This document shows, piece after piece, positions 23,146 to 33,590 of a DNA stretch of 64,000 bases. Under the pieces are notes generated by a model, which saw only the letters and a program-made list of their open reading frames with translations, was not told the origin of the DNA and did no database searches. The DNA is from Desmodesmus armatus. Taxonomy: Eukaryota > Chlorophyta > Chlorophyceae > Sphaeropleales > Scenedesmaceae. The stretch covers positions 124,001 through 188,000 of the forward strand of contig VIIQ02000032.1 in assembly GCA_007449985.2 (NCBI GenBank), in the 5' to 3' direction. Position numbers and translations under genes: made by a program. Position 1 is the first letter of the stretch; every line of letters begins with the position of its first letter.

Positions 23146-25109
23146 CTAAGCCGTGGTGGACAGCTTCTCTTCCAGGGACCACACCAGCTCCCACCCCTGC
23201 TGTGTCTTAGGCCAGGTGCCCCTGTTGGTGGTGTCCGGGACACGCCAGTTGCCGCCGTATGTTGTCCTGAACACCCTACACAGACAGATCCCGCGCAGCA
23301 GCCACACGCGCTCAGTTCTTTTGTAGAACAGTGCCGGAAAAGAGACACAGGATGTATTGCATAAAGCAGCTCGTGAATCAATCGCGCTGTAATTAATGTA
23401 ATTAATGTAACCGTGAATTAATCGCGCTGTAATGTAATGTAATTAATGTAATTAATGTAACCTGTGAGAGACTATCCAGCCGAAGCAGAGACTATCCAAC
23501 GGAACACTTACTCGTCGTAATTGGCAGGCACGGGTATGACTCATTGCCGATGCGCGCCAAGGCGCTGCCGCCTCCCGTAAGGTTCCAAGGTAGCTTCACT
23601 GCGATGGTGCACACCTTGTCCCCAGTGGACACCGCACCAGTGCTCCGAGAGGTCGGTCCAAACTTGGGGCTGCATGTGTCGATGCGCGTCCCATCCCACA
23701 AGTCGGTGTTGTCCCACGGCACTGTTAACTGTTGCAGATGATCGGTGTGCTTCTCCATGCCACAATCTGTCAAGTCCTCTGGGACCGGCCACATCGGCCA
23801 CAGATCCTGTCACAGCAACACACACAGAGCACCAAGGCATGTCAAGCCAGCCTTAGTTTCTTGCTGCCACTGCCCAGTACAACATGAAACCTGCCCTTTC
23901 ATCTGCCCTTTCACTCTTGCATCGGCAAAAGGCCCACAACAGCAGACTATACTTGTGCCCCTGCTGCAGTTTTGAAGAATTCCAACCCGTACTGAGTGCT
24001 GTCATGTAACAACTTTTCTACACCCGTGCTACTCACCAGATAGACCGCCATTGTGCTGTTGGTGCGTCTCTGCCAGCTGCCATAGTCTTCCCCCATAGCT
24101 CTGAAGGCGGCCCTGAACTCAGGCTTAGGGTGGTGGATGTGGGGGTGGAACTTCCAAAACACATCCTCGCCCATGAACACAGCATACCCATGCCGCCACA
24201 GTTCCTCCCTGGTAGAATTCAGCTCCAGGAATTGGATGAGGTATGGAGTGACGGCTAGGTCAAGGTCCTGTGTGTGAGGGATGATGGTGCTGTCACGCAC
24301 AGCCCTAGTGGCAGCAGGCAAGGGTGGCAACAGAATAGTCAGGGACAGTAGGATCTAAATGTGTAGCAAACCAAATTCAAGATGAACAGGTGCAAGTCGG
24401 TTGCAGACTACATCCCTGCACACAGGGGAGAACATTGTCACCATCACCAGGTGCAAAATGGGGATGGGAGCTGTCATGCAGCATACAAAAAATAACAAGT
24501 GTATTTGTAACAGTATTCAAACTCAACTCACCCTAGGGCAGTGCCATGTGCCAGCACATACTCATGCTGGAGGCACTTGGACTTCAGAAACCGGTGGAAG
24601 AAGGAAAGCATCTCATGATGCAGGTACGCGCAGCAGCTGGGCTCATGGATGGTGCAGTTGGCATCCATGCGGCAACTCAGGATAGGGCAGCCAAACTTGC
24701 CGGTGTCCTTGCCAATCTTCTTCACTTTGCAGGTGGGGGCAAAGGGCGGCAACACCATCATAGGGGCATCTGTAGTTGGGCCCAAGCCTGCTGCTGGTGC
24801 TGCGGCTGTTGGCGCTGGCGCTGCTGCTGTTGCTGTTGCTGTTGCTGTGGAGGTGCCGTTGGACTGTTTGAACCGTAATAAGGAGCCGGAGCAACTGCAG
24901 GGACCCGCAACCCTGTAGCTGAGAAGCAGCAGCAGGATGACAGCAGCAGCGGCTGGCAAGCCTATGCCAGCCAGCCACAGCTTGCTTCTGCCGCCGCTGC
25001 TGCACTGTAACTGCCTTCTGCTCGGGTGCTCTATCTTGCAGTACACATGACTGTTTGTTGGGCTGTCTGGCTTCACGCGTGCCTGTAAGATGGGCAGTGA
25101 AGCTGCCAT
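23146..25109 (-). CDS. LicD/fukutin-like type II membrane protein
   Basis: Predicted Golgi/ER nucleotidyltransferase-fold enzyme of the LicD (fukutin, FKRP) family, which transfers phospho-alcohol or phospho-sugar groups to glycans. Exons in coding order: 25109-24532, 24304-23953, 23806-23512 and about 23426-23146; phases agree, total about 501 residues. A single membrane segment (residues about 44-68, LWLAGIGLPAAAAVILLLLL) is followed by a Thr/Ala/Pro-rich stem. The LicD core spans exons 1-2: HEMLSFFHRFLK, AHGTALGAVRDSTIIPHTQD, then LDL, so the metal-binding acidic pair is D-L-D. Exon 2 continues with VFWKFHPHIHHPKPEF. Exon 4 has the family-type ending YGGNWRVPDTTNRGTWPK. The start of exon 4 is uncertain because it falls inside an AT-rich repeat. 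The substrate is unknown. Confidence 0.8.
23383..23461. repeat. AT-rich tandem repeat with TTAATGTAA units
   Basis: Two copies of a roughly 40-base unit (GTGAAT-AATCGCGCTGTAAT followed by repeated TTAATGTAA). It is strikingly AT-rich for the locus and carries several plus-strand TGTAA motifs. It overlaps the modelled start of the last LicD-like exon. Confidence 0.85.
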
Positions 25110-27099
25110 TGTGGGTGACACACAGCCAGCTACTGCAGGCGCTGGGCGGTCACGCAGTGCAAGCTGCTGCCAGCTGCAACCAGGCTAGCCTCAAGGGTAG
25201 CATACACCTTCACAGTGCTGTCAGAGCGCTTGGCAACCAGGACTGCGGGTGACAAGTGCCACAGGCAGCAGCAGGAAACACAGGCATTTAGCTGCAAAGT
25301 GGGTTTTGGTGAGCCTTGAAGACCCCACAAATGTTGATGTGCTGATTACTGTCGTTTGGGTGCCTATGGCTGGATATAGGTCCCAGGTGGCCCATCTGCA
25401 TGCTACTCACTGCACTGCTCTTCTGCTGCTGTTCGGTTGGCCCGCAGGGTTGGGCCCCGAAGCCGACTCCACCATACCTGATCAGCGTGCCAGAAATTAT
25501 CCCTCCTGTTTAGACGTTTCTTGGTGCTGTATACGTCCAGAGTGACGAAACCAGCCTGATGTGACGCAGTGCTTGTTTTGTCGCCAACACTGAACAATGT
25601 CACATGCTATAATCCACTCAAAATGGTGGTGAATCAACTGCACTAGGAACGAGACAGGTTGCGCTTCTTTTCGAAAGTTCTGTCGTTCCCAACGGTTGCC
25701 TTGACAGCCCAAGAGGTCGACCACCAGCCTGGGACAGGAGCGACGACGCCAATTGACTGGCAAGCTTGCTTATTCCCCTCCCCTTGCCCCAGTAGACTTT
25801 CTGGCTCCACACACTCCCGCCTTCTGCCATATGCATTGTGCCAGCAAGATCTGTCGCAACGCATGTGCTTGGGCCCCTGTGTACCCCTACGTACGGACGA
25901 ACCGGTGAAACGCCTGCCCCCACTGTGTTGGAATGATTTGTGATCGACCCCCACCCCCTACCAAGACCAGGGTGCGGCAACTCTCCATTCCACGACATGT
26001 GTGTGTGTGTGTGTGGAGGGGGGGGGGGGGTGCCTGAGGCAGCCCTGGCCACAAGGCTTCGGCCCAGCAACCATATCACGGAATCAAGCATTCTACCATC
26101 ATCCCAACCAGCCCTGGCAGCTGCCTCTGCCTCTACCTCGTCCAGCTGTTTGCACCGTGCTACACCTGCATGCACACCACGTATGCCAGGTTATGTATCA
26201 TACAAGGTCAGTGTGGTGTAGGTGCGCCACTGCATGGCAGCCTGCTGTCGATCATGCTACTTCATGCCTTCCACATATCTGCGCATGTTCGCGCTGCCAG
26301 GGGAAGTGTGACCCAGGCTTGACAGCTTGGCGTCATGCCTGGGCCACACTTATCTGGTGGAACCAAACACCACAGTACTTTCACTACAGTGACTGTACCA
26401 TGTGATCTGGAACCAACTGCACTGCACCAGTTCATGAATGCATGTCACATGCATGAGCAGAGGTGCAAACCTCCGCCGCCGTTAGCCGCACGGCATTGAT
26501 GCACAACTGATGCACACAGGTCGGACGACTTCAATCACACACCACAGTGTGCGCAATATGCTGCTAGCTTTAGCAGGAGCCATGCATGCAGACCAAACAC
26601 GTGAGGAAACACTTCACATAGAAGGTACTGCAGCCTTAACACAACTGTGGCACAGGGACACCATGTAAAGGCAGGCTGTATCATGCAAATGCCTCACTGT
26701 GTGACTGCACTGCCAGTGCAGCAGCTGCTGGCCAGCAGCCATGGCTGCAGTCCCTCCCCAATATAAGGGCCACAATGACATGCTTCCCAACATCTGTTGG
26801 ATGACATGACGCAAGCGAGGGCTGCATGACATGATCCCCAACATGTGTTGGATGACATGACGCAAACCCCAACCCTTGTTGGCAGTAGAACATCACTTCG
26901 GAAGTGCCCAACAACTGGACAGGCTGCCAAGCTGAGAACAATCAGAGGGTGCAACCAAGCCAGCTGAGTTATGATTGTACATCTGCAACCCATGCAAGGT
27001 ACACTGGCAGCACCTAGGTGCTGTGTGTGTGGTTGTGCTCATGGCCGCTACAATACCACGGCACTGCACACTCAACCTGTTGGCTCCCACGATACTATC

Positions 27100-27114
27100 G
27101 TACTACGGTAGTAG
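27100..27114. repeat. 15-bp palindrome, near copy (copy 2)
   Basis: GTACTACGGTAGTAG: identical to copy 1 except for the last base. It lies in intergenic sequence. Confidence 0.75.
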
Positions 27115-27585
27115 CATACATGGCGGTCGCATGTGCTGCGCAGCCCTTGCGTCACACTCCACTCACACAGCAACACCCTGCCAGTAGCACAACACATTTG
27201 CAAGGCCAGCCTGGCATGATGGCAGGAAGATAATATGCTTGAACTCGCACGCCATAACCAAGCCCTGGGGGCATCAAGAAACCTTCAAGAGGTTAGCAGG
27301 TGCAAACTTTGCACAAAGTTTGTATTGTCACCTGGACCATCAGTATGCTGACTGGTTGCCGCATTGCGGCATGCAGCCCCACTCGCCACGATGCATGATT
27401 TAGTATGCAAAGCTATCATATGCATCCGACATTGTGCAACATACGCAAGGGCGTCCCGTGACTCCCGGCCACTGTACAGGAGGGATACAAACACACGATG
27501 TACAAACTCCATACCAAAATACAGAGCACACCAACGAACGAATGCCCACACACCCTGAGACTCACTGCAGTCTAAAGAGATACTA

Positions 27586-27590
27586 TTACA
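27586..27590 (-). terminator. TGTAA polyadenylation signal, patatin-like gene
   Basis: Minus-strand TGTAA about 235 bases after the patatin-like stop codon at 27823. Confidence 0.5.
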
Positions 27591-27822
27591 GTGAAAACAC
27601 TCCTCCCATTGCAAAGCAATCACTCCTCTCATTTTTCACATCCTCCCACACTCCTCTCAACAATTTCACACTCCCTCTCTCTCAAACCGACTCTCTTCCA
27701 AAGCACTCTGTCAATCTGTCTCACTCACTCCCAACCACTGCTGTGTCACAGTCGTACTGCAAACAAAAGGACCGGATAGGCTGAAACTGTTGCAGCAGCC
27801 CCCACCCTGGATGCACTGCCCC

Positions 27823-28026
27823 TCAACAAGACTTGCTTGCTTGAGGCCCCCCGGCTGTCACAGCCACCGCAGCCACACAGAAGCCATCCACGCTGCTGCT
27901 GTTGCTGCAGACGCTGTCACTGCTGGCGATGCTGCTGACTGCACCGCCCTTGACCACCAAGCCTCCTCCTCCTGCTGCTGCTGCTGCTGCTGCCGTGCAG
28001 TCACCACCTACATCACCGCCACAGTA

Positions 28027-28062
<36 letters not shown>

Positions 28063-31000
28063 GCCCTGGTAACTCCTCATGCCAGAATCACCAATGCTGC
28101 ACACACCCTTGCCATCTGCAAAAGTGGTAGAATCTGCACACCCTGACTGAGCCACCCTCCTCTGTGACCTGAGAATCTTCAATGCCCCAGCCTTGTCAAG
28201 GCCAGCAGCATGAGTAAAGCCCTGGTTGAGCAGCTGCTGTGCGCCCTCCTTGCCGCACAGCACGACACAGCGCAGCACGTTCCAGCCCTTGAGCAGCTGC
28301 TTGTCATGAAAGGGGTCAAACAGCAGCAGCCTGCTGAGGTGAGCCAGGGGGCGCAGCCCGCTGCAGCGCCTGCAGTGCAAAGCAGCAACCGATCGATTCT
28401 GGTCAGCATAACGTGCAGGATATGCGACCTAAGCAGGCGCTAGGAAAGCAGTACGGGGATTTGACGCTGGTTGCAGTTTGTTGTAGCTCACACTTAACGA
28501 CCCAGTGCCATCAGCCCAACAGCGGGTGCAGTACATTGAATGTCACACACAAGAAGGCTGTGGTACATCAGCTACACCACAACCCTGTGAACTACGCTTC
28601 ACACAGCGCCTTTTCATGCTGCAGCATCCCCTTGTGCCCGACCTTTGGACATAACCGTCACAACAGAGTTCACGAAGGCTCAATCACAAGCGGCACCGCC
28701 AAGCACAGGGCCCGCCACGTGGCACTGGTTCAGGGCCTGGACAATATAAGTGCGGGCCACCTTACCCTGTGAGGATGTAGAGCATGCTGCCGTCCACACA
28801 GCGCCTGCCTCTGCAGAGTGCTGCTGGCTGCCAGTCCATGAGAAAGGGCACATGGCTGGACGCCAGGCAGCAGTCAATCAGGTCACCACGGTCCTGCAGG
28901 TGTCAAGTGGACAGCACAGCATAGCGGGCATAGGGTGAGTGAACAACATACATGTGCATGTGTGCACAATCAGAGTAGGTCCCAGACAGCTGATACGTTC
29001 ACTGGGAGTGCACAAATGAAATGCAACCAGCTCATTCGTTCAACATGACAGTCTCAGCCAGGAACTCAACCGGACACATTTATTCGGTCGCAGGCATGCT
29101 TGCTGATGTTGCTGCTGGCTACTAGCTGCTGGCTGCCAGCCCTTGACTAGTACCCCTGCCTTGTCACCAGCGCTTTGAGAGGGTATCCCCACTATGCAAC
29201 TGAGCACCCCGAGGCACATGCACCCTCCCATACAGCCGACGGGCCAACACATGCAGCTGCCACACCAGTGCTAACATTCCAAGGGCAACAAACCTCCTGC
29301 CCTACCTTGAAGCTGGTGACAACTTCCCGCTGCATTAGGGGCAGGGTAGTAATCACGATGCGCACACGGTTGGAGCACCTGGAAACAGCAGCACCACCAC
29401 CACCAAGGTCAGAGACACAGGCACACAGGAGTGCATAGAGTGCTGAAAGTGCTCACAGAAACGCCCTGAGTGCTCACAGAACTCTCACACGGCACAGCAC
29501 CTTCAAGGCTTGCTGAATTGTTCAGAGCCTGCCCCAACAGCCTGATTTGCCCACGGCTGCTTCCCCAAGCTCGACGGTTCCATGTTCACAACACATGTTT
29601 GAGTCAGCAACCGAATAGATCAACTTCGATGCACACAGCTACGGGCCTGTCCGGAAGGGTCAGTATGACAGTACAGTGCGCCTGCAAGCTGTCAGCTGAC
29701 AGTCACCATCAGCACAATGCACACTGCACGAGCGGCACTGTCTGTAATATATATACTTCAAACATAACGTATATATGATGAAAATATCAATACATGGAAA
29801 AAATGATAATAATCAAGATTATGTACCTGTCTGCTGCATCTTCTGGCAGCAGCATGTCCAGCCACTGCCGCACGATTGCGCCCCACACACCCATCAGTCC
29901 CAGGGGCCGATCAAACACGCCGTGCTGAATGCAGAGATGGTGCGCCAGATCCAGGGAGTCCTGCAGGAAGTGTCAGGCATGCGGCATGTGCTGCTTTACC
30001 CATTGCTGTATCTGGCCCATGCATATAGTAGTGCTGGTGGAGTGAGGTGTGGCCCACCGTAGGTGACAGTGCACTTGATGCCCGGTGGCAGGCACCATCG
30101 ACCATGCAGCTAATTCAAGATGTGCAGGCAGGACTTGAAACATATATGCTGGGACCCTGAGGCTGGGCGAATGTTCCATATTTGTGGTATGAACTCACAC
30201 CCGCGGCAGCGGGTGTGGTACACCCTTACGCCCGGCTTGGTGGGGGTTGCAGGGTTCTGAGGGTCAGGGGGCTTGAAGCTGTCTGGTTGGTTTGCAAGCA
30301 GGGTTCTAAGGTCAGAACCAAACTATCACGGTTGCATGTTTTGAGGCTCGTGCCATGTTCCACACTGCACTCTGCTGCCAACAGAGGGCAGACTTGGTGC
30401 GACAAGTGCAGCTCAGCAGGATGAGGTGCCCAAAACATGACAGGGCCAAGGGTCCAGCAAGCATGGAAACTCGCTTGTGAAAGCATGGATATCATGCACA
30501 AAGGGCTCCTGAGATCAGGCAATGTGTGCACGCTAACAGCTGTCCATAGCTGAAGGCAGGTCATGGCAGAGTCTACTGCAGTCCAGCTTGTTCAGGCAGT
30601 TGCCAGTCCAGCAAGCAACATAACGACCATGACAGTGCGCAAAGACAACCGTGCAACGTTGGAGTAGGCAGCACCCAGTTCGTGTGTGCAAACCTGTTTG
30701 TGTCAGGCTGCAAGGCCCTTGCGCTGCAGGGCCGGGCAGGGCATGCACAATGCCCTGGCGTCCCGGGCTGCTGCTGTCACTGAAACGCGCACCACTAGCA
30801 TCTGCCTTTATGCAGTGCATAAAGGGTGGAGATTTCAAGCTGGGCACATAGTCACTGGTGGCGACAGTAGGGACGGCAGGAGTTCGTACGGCAGCAGTGC
30901 CGCCAGGGCCCGTCCCCAGGGGTAGGCCACTGCTGTTGGAGAACGACGTGCCGTGCTGTACGTGCAGTGCAGCTTGTTGGGACCCTTGCTGCATGTCTCT

Positions 31001-32531
31001 GTGGTGTTCTACAGCTGCTGGTGTGGCAGCAGCACCACGGTGCTGCTGCTGACTGGCGGTCATGCTGTGCGCCTTTGTTCGACTGATGCGTCAACAATAG
31101 CCCAAGTCTGACGTCCTTTTCAGCCGTGGGCGTGATCTGGTTGTGAGTGTGAGTGGGATGCTCTCCAAGCAAAAGCTCTGCCACTCTGCTGCAAGCTGAG
31201 GCTGGCGCTACCCAGTCACCACCGGCGGAATCACTGGACAGTGCTGCTGCTGTCGACGTTGACATTTGTCAACAAACATTTGAGCCGATAAGCCACAAAT
31301 AGCATCTCCAGCACAGCTGCTTGAAGCCGGACTAGCAGCCATGGAAGAAGTGCTAGTCTGCAAACAATCCTGCACAGCTGTTGACGTTTGGGGGACCAGC
31401 TGCCGCAACCTTGCACTGAGTGCGGGTTGACCACTCAGCAGACATTGCGCTGCGCCTGCTGACTGCAGCTAGGCCTATCATGCACAGCCAGCTTGCTGTT
31501 CAGGCCATCAATCGACAAGCAAGGCTCAGGCCATGGTGGTGGTGGCCATGTGACTCACATGATGTGAGGGGGTCACACCCCCTTGCTGTGAGGCTTTTAG
31601 CTGAAGCTGGGGCAGTTGGTGCGGTTTCTTATCTTCACAGAGAGTGCATGTTTCTGCCTCAAGCTCAAAGATAGGCCCTGATCAGCTGAGAGTGCTGCAA
31701 GATGTACAAAGTGACAGCAGCTTGGGAACTCGCGGAGGCCCCTGGCTCGTCAAGTGGCCTTATAACATACACAATAGGCTTGGTAATGCCTAACGCCAGC
31801 GGATGGGCTGCTTGGGGCTTTGGCTGACTCGCAGTTGTAATTACATCGCATTTGCGTTTTCAGGTGCTTTGCGTAGCACGCGCTGTTCAAGCTGGACGCG
31901 CACTCGTAAATGATCAACACCCATACATAACGTTTGAAGGGTTCAGCTGTCCGTGAAGGGTCCTTTGTAGTGCACATTTGCAATTGGCCGTGACTGTGAA
32001 ATTGGCAGGTTTTCGAAAAGGGCTCATGGGGCCCTGTTGATGCACAATATGCTAACCTATATCTATTAGAAGCTTTGAGTATGGTCCAGGTCTGGCCTGC
32101 GTGCCGCAGGAGGGCACACTTGTAATTGGCTGAAATTGGGTACCACAAATACCCAACCCCCCCCCAGGCTGAGGGCGTAGCTAGTGGGCGCTAGCTGGCC
32201 TGCCTGCAAGCCGCAAGCCTAGGTATCTGTACTCCTCCAGCCTTGAGCAATTTGTCTCAGCTATTGTATTGATACCCAGTCTGGGGAGTACCTTCAGACA
32301 GGGTAAAAGTACCTTGCAAGGAGGGGATGACAGCAGAGAGGCAGCGTAATGCAGCAGCACTTCCATCTGCCGTTCCTGCTCATTTTCTCACCTGGGCTCC
32401 AACGTCACAAGCAGCCAGGACGCTCAGCATTGATCCAGCACTGCTTCCAACAAAGGTGCATCTTGATAGGTCGAAGTTCTGCTCAAGGTACTGCAGCACA
32501 CCCAGCTGCCAGAAGAACATGATGCCGTAGC
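27823..32531 (-). CDS. Patatin-like phospholipase/acyl hydrolase, first exon not found
   Basis: A lipid acyl hydrolase of the patatin/PNPLA family with a Ser-Asp dyad. Exons in coding order: 32531-32392, 29960-29827, 29378-29306, 28893-28766 and 28369-27823; phases agree throughout, about 340 visible residues. Exon 1 has YGIMFFWQLGVLQYLEQNFD and the nucleophile elbow GxSxG as VGSSAGSM. The middle exons give VFDRPLGLMGVWGAIVRQWL, LLPEDAADRCSNRVRIVITT and DLIDCCLASSHVPFLMDW. The dyad Asp is in RRCVDGSMLY (DGx motif). The last 90 or so residues are Ser/Gly/Ala low complexity, including an 11-Ser run. The N-terminal oxyanion Gly-rich motif must be on an exon upstream of 32531 that I could not place. 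The intron between the first two visible exons is 2.4 kb, far longer than the others. Confidence 0.88.
29748..29826. other. AT-rich intron segment
   Basis: A roughly 80-base AT-rich island with ATATAT and AATAAT words inside a patatin-like intron, ending at the donor site. No gene seen. Confidence 0.5.
29961..32391 (-). other. 2.4 kb intron of the patatin-like gene
   Basis: Bounded by a GTGAGA donor and a CTGCAG acceptor, with coding sequence continuous across it (SVLAACDVGAQ then DSLDLAHHLC). Open frames inside, for example 30533-31063 (-), are Gln/Thr/His-rich with no supported splice structure. A nested gene or insertion cannot be excluded. Confidence 0.6.
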
Positions 32532-33590
32532 CTGCAGCAGCAACAACAGCACCTCACAGTGGATGCAGGCGGTGCAATGCCACGCTGTGTTTCTGCTTGG
32601 ACCACGCTGTTGACAGTGCTGTTACTTGAAGAATCAAGGATGCAGGGATGGTTGGATTCCTTGGTCCATATGCTTGCCTGGCCAGCTCACAACTGCTGAT
32701 TCGCCTTCAAATGCATTGTCACTGCACACCGCAGTCTGTTGCTGCATGATAGGGGCCACAATGAATGGAAGGGCGTGCTCAGATCATGATGGAGCGCCTC
32801 GCAAAGAGGCTCTTGAAACGGGCCCTGCTGTGTGTGTGTGGCCACAGGAAGCCTTGAAAGTTGGACAAGCAGGAGGCAGCTCAGGAGCATACACAACCAC
32901 TGTTAGTACATAAAATTGCATGCTGATTGCACAACATAGGTTGAATTCGTTTGATTACGTCATAAAACGTTGTGTTGGCGTTTGACCAAAGGTTGACTTG
33001 TAACTGCTGTCACAATACCGCATGATGGGCATGCATTCGAGACTGATGAAGTTTGTTTTTATTCTGCTGTGAATGCGCCAGCTTGGTGCTTGTGTGCTTA
33101 TCAGGGATGTCAGTGACAGCCACAGATCTGTGATGGCTGCATGCAACAATCATGCAACCTGGACGAGTGATTCAACTCAAGCTACTCACCGTGATGCAGC
33201 TGCAGAGCTCATACAAAGCAGCTGCAGTGCAGCAGTGCAGCAGTGCAGCAGGCAATACCTTGGACTTGGAATACAAGTGCCCAGCCAGCATTGTTGCGTC
33301 CCTCCGTTGCTGGGTTCAGTTGCAGCGTAGCTGCTTGCGTAGCCCTTGTAACACCTTCTTCTTCTGCCCAGCCAGCACTGCCCGGGGCAGTTGCTTGCAA
33401 GCACATTCCTTGGATGGTGAGATGGTTGATCATTGGCTGGATGCACTCCCTGTGTCTACACCGAGACCGTCCAGCTCCAGTGCGGCGAGTGTTCTTTGTG
33501 GGCCAGCAAGGGACAACATAGGGCGTGGCTGTCCAGGCAGTTGACGTATCAGATTCACCCGGACTGCTCAATCCGCTTGCATCCTCAGGC
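32532..33590. other. Region between patatin-like (-) and next gene (+)
   Basis: Holds the unseen first exon and promoter of the patatin-like gene, an (AGTGCAGC)n run at about 33222-33250, and an old LINE 3' end at 33290-33365. Confidence 0.5.
33290..33365 (+). mobile_element. Old LINE 3'-end fragment
   Basis: GCTGGGTTCAGTTGC, GTAGCTGCTTG and TTGTAACACCTTCTTCTTC match the 3' terminus of the LINE at 56.9-64 kb with scattered substitutions. The tail here is (TTC)n instead of (ATTC)n. Confidence 0.8.

Larger units (their letters stand above)
25110..27822. other. 2.7 kb intergenic region, no supported gene
   Basis: Contains the LicD-like upstream region, a GT plus poly-G tract at 25998-26030, palindrome copy 2 at 27100 and a pyrimidine-rich stretch at 27590-27750. 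A minus-strand TGTAA at 27590-27586 probably ends the patatin-like transcript. Open frames such as 25618-26175 (-) look like chance frames. Confidence 0.5.

Noticed and set aside
25618..26175. Minus-strand 185-codon frame in the intergenic region
   Set aside because: It runs through a simple GT/poly-G repeat, has no splice signals or family likeness, and overlaps plus-strand frames of similar length.
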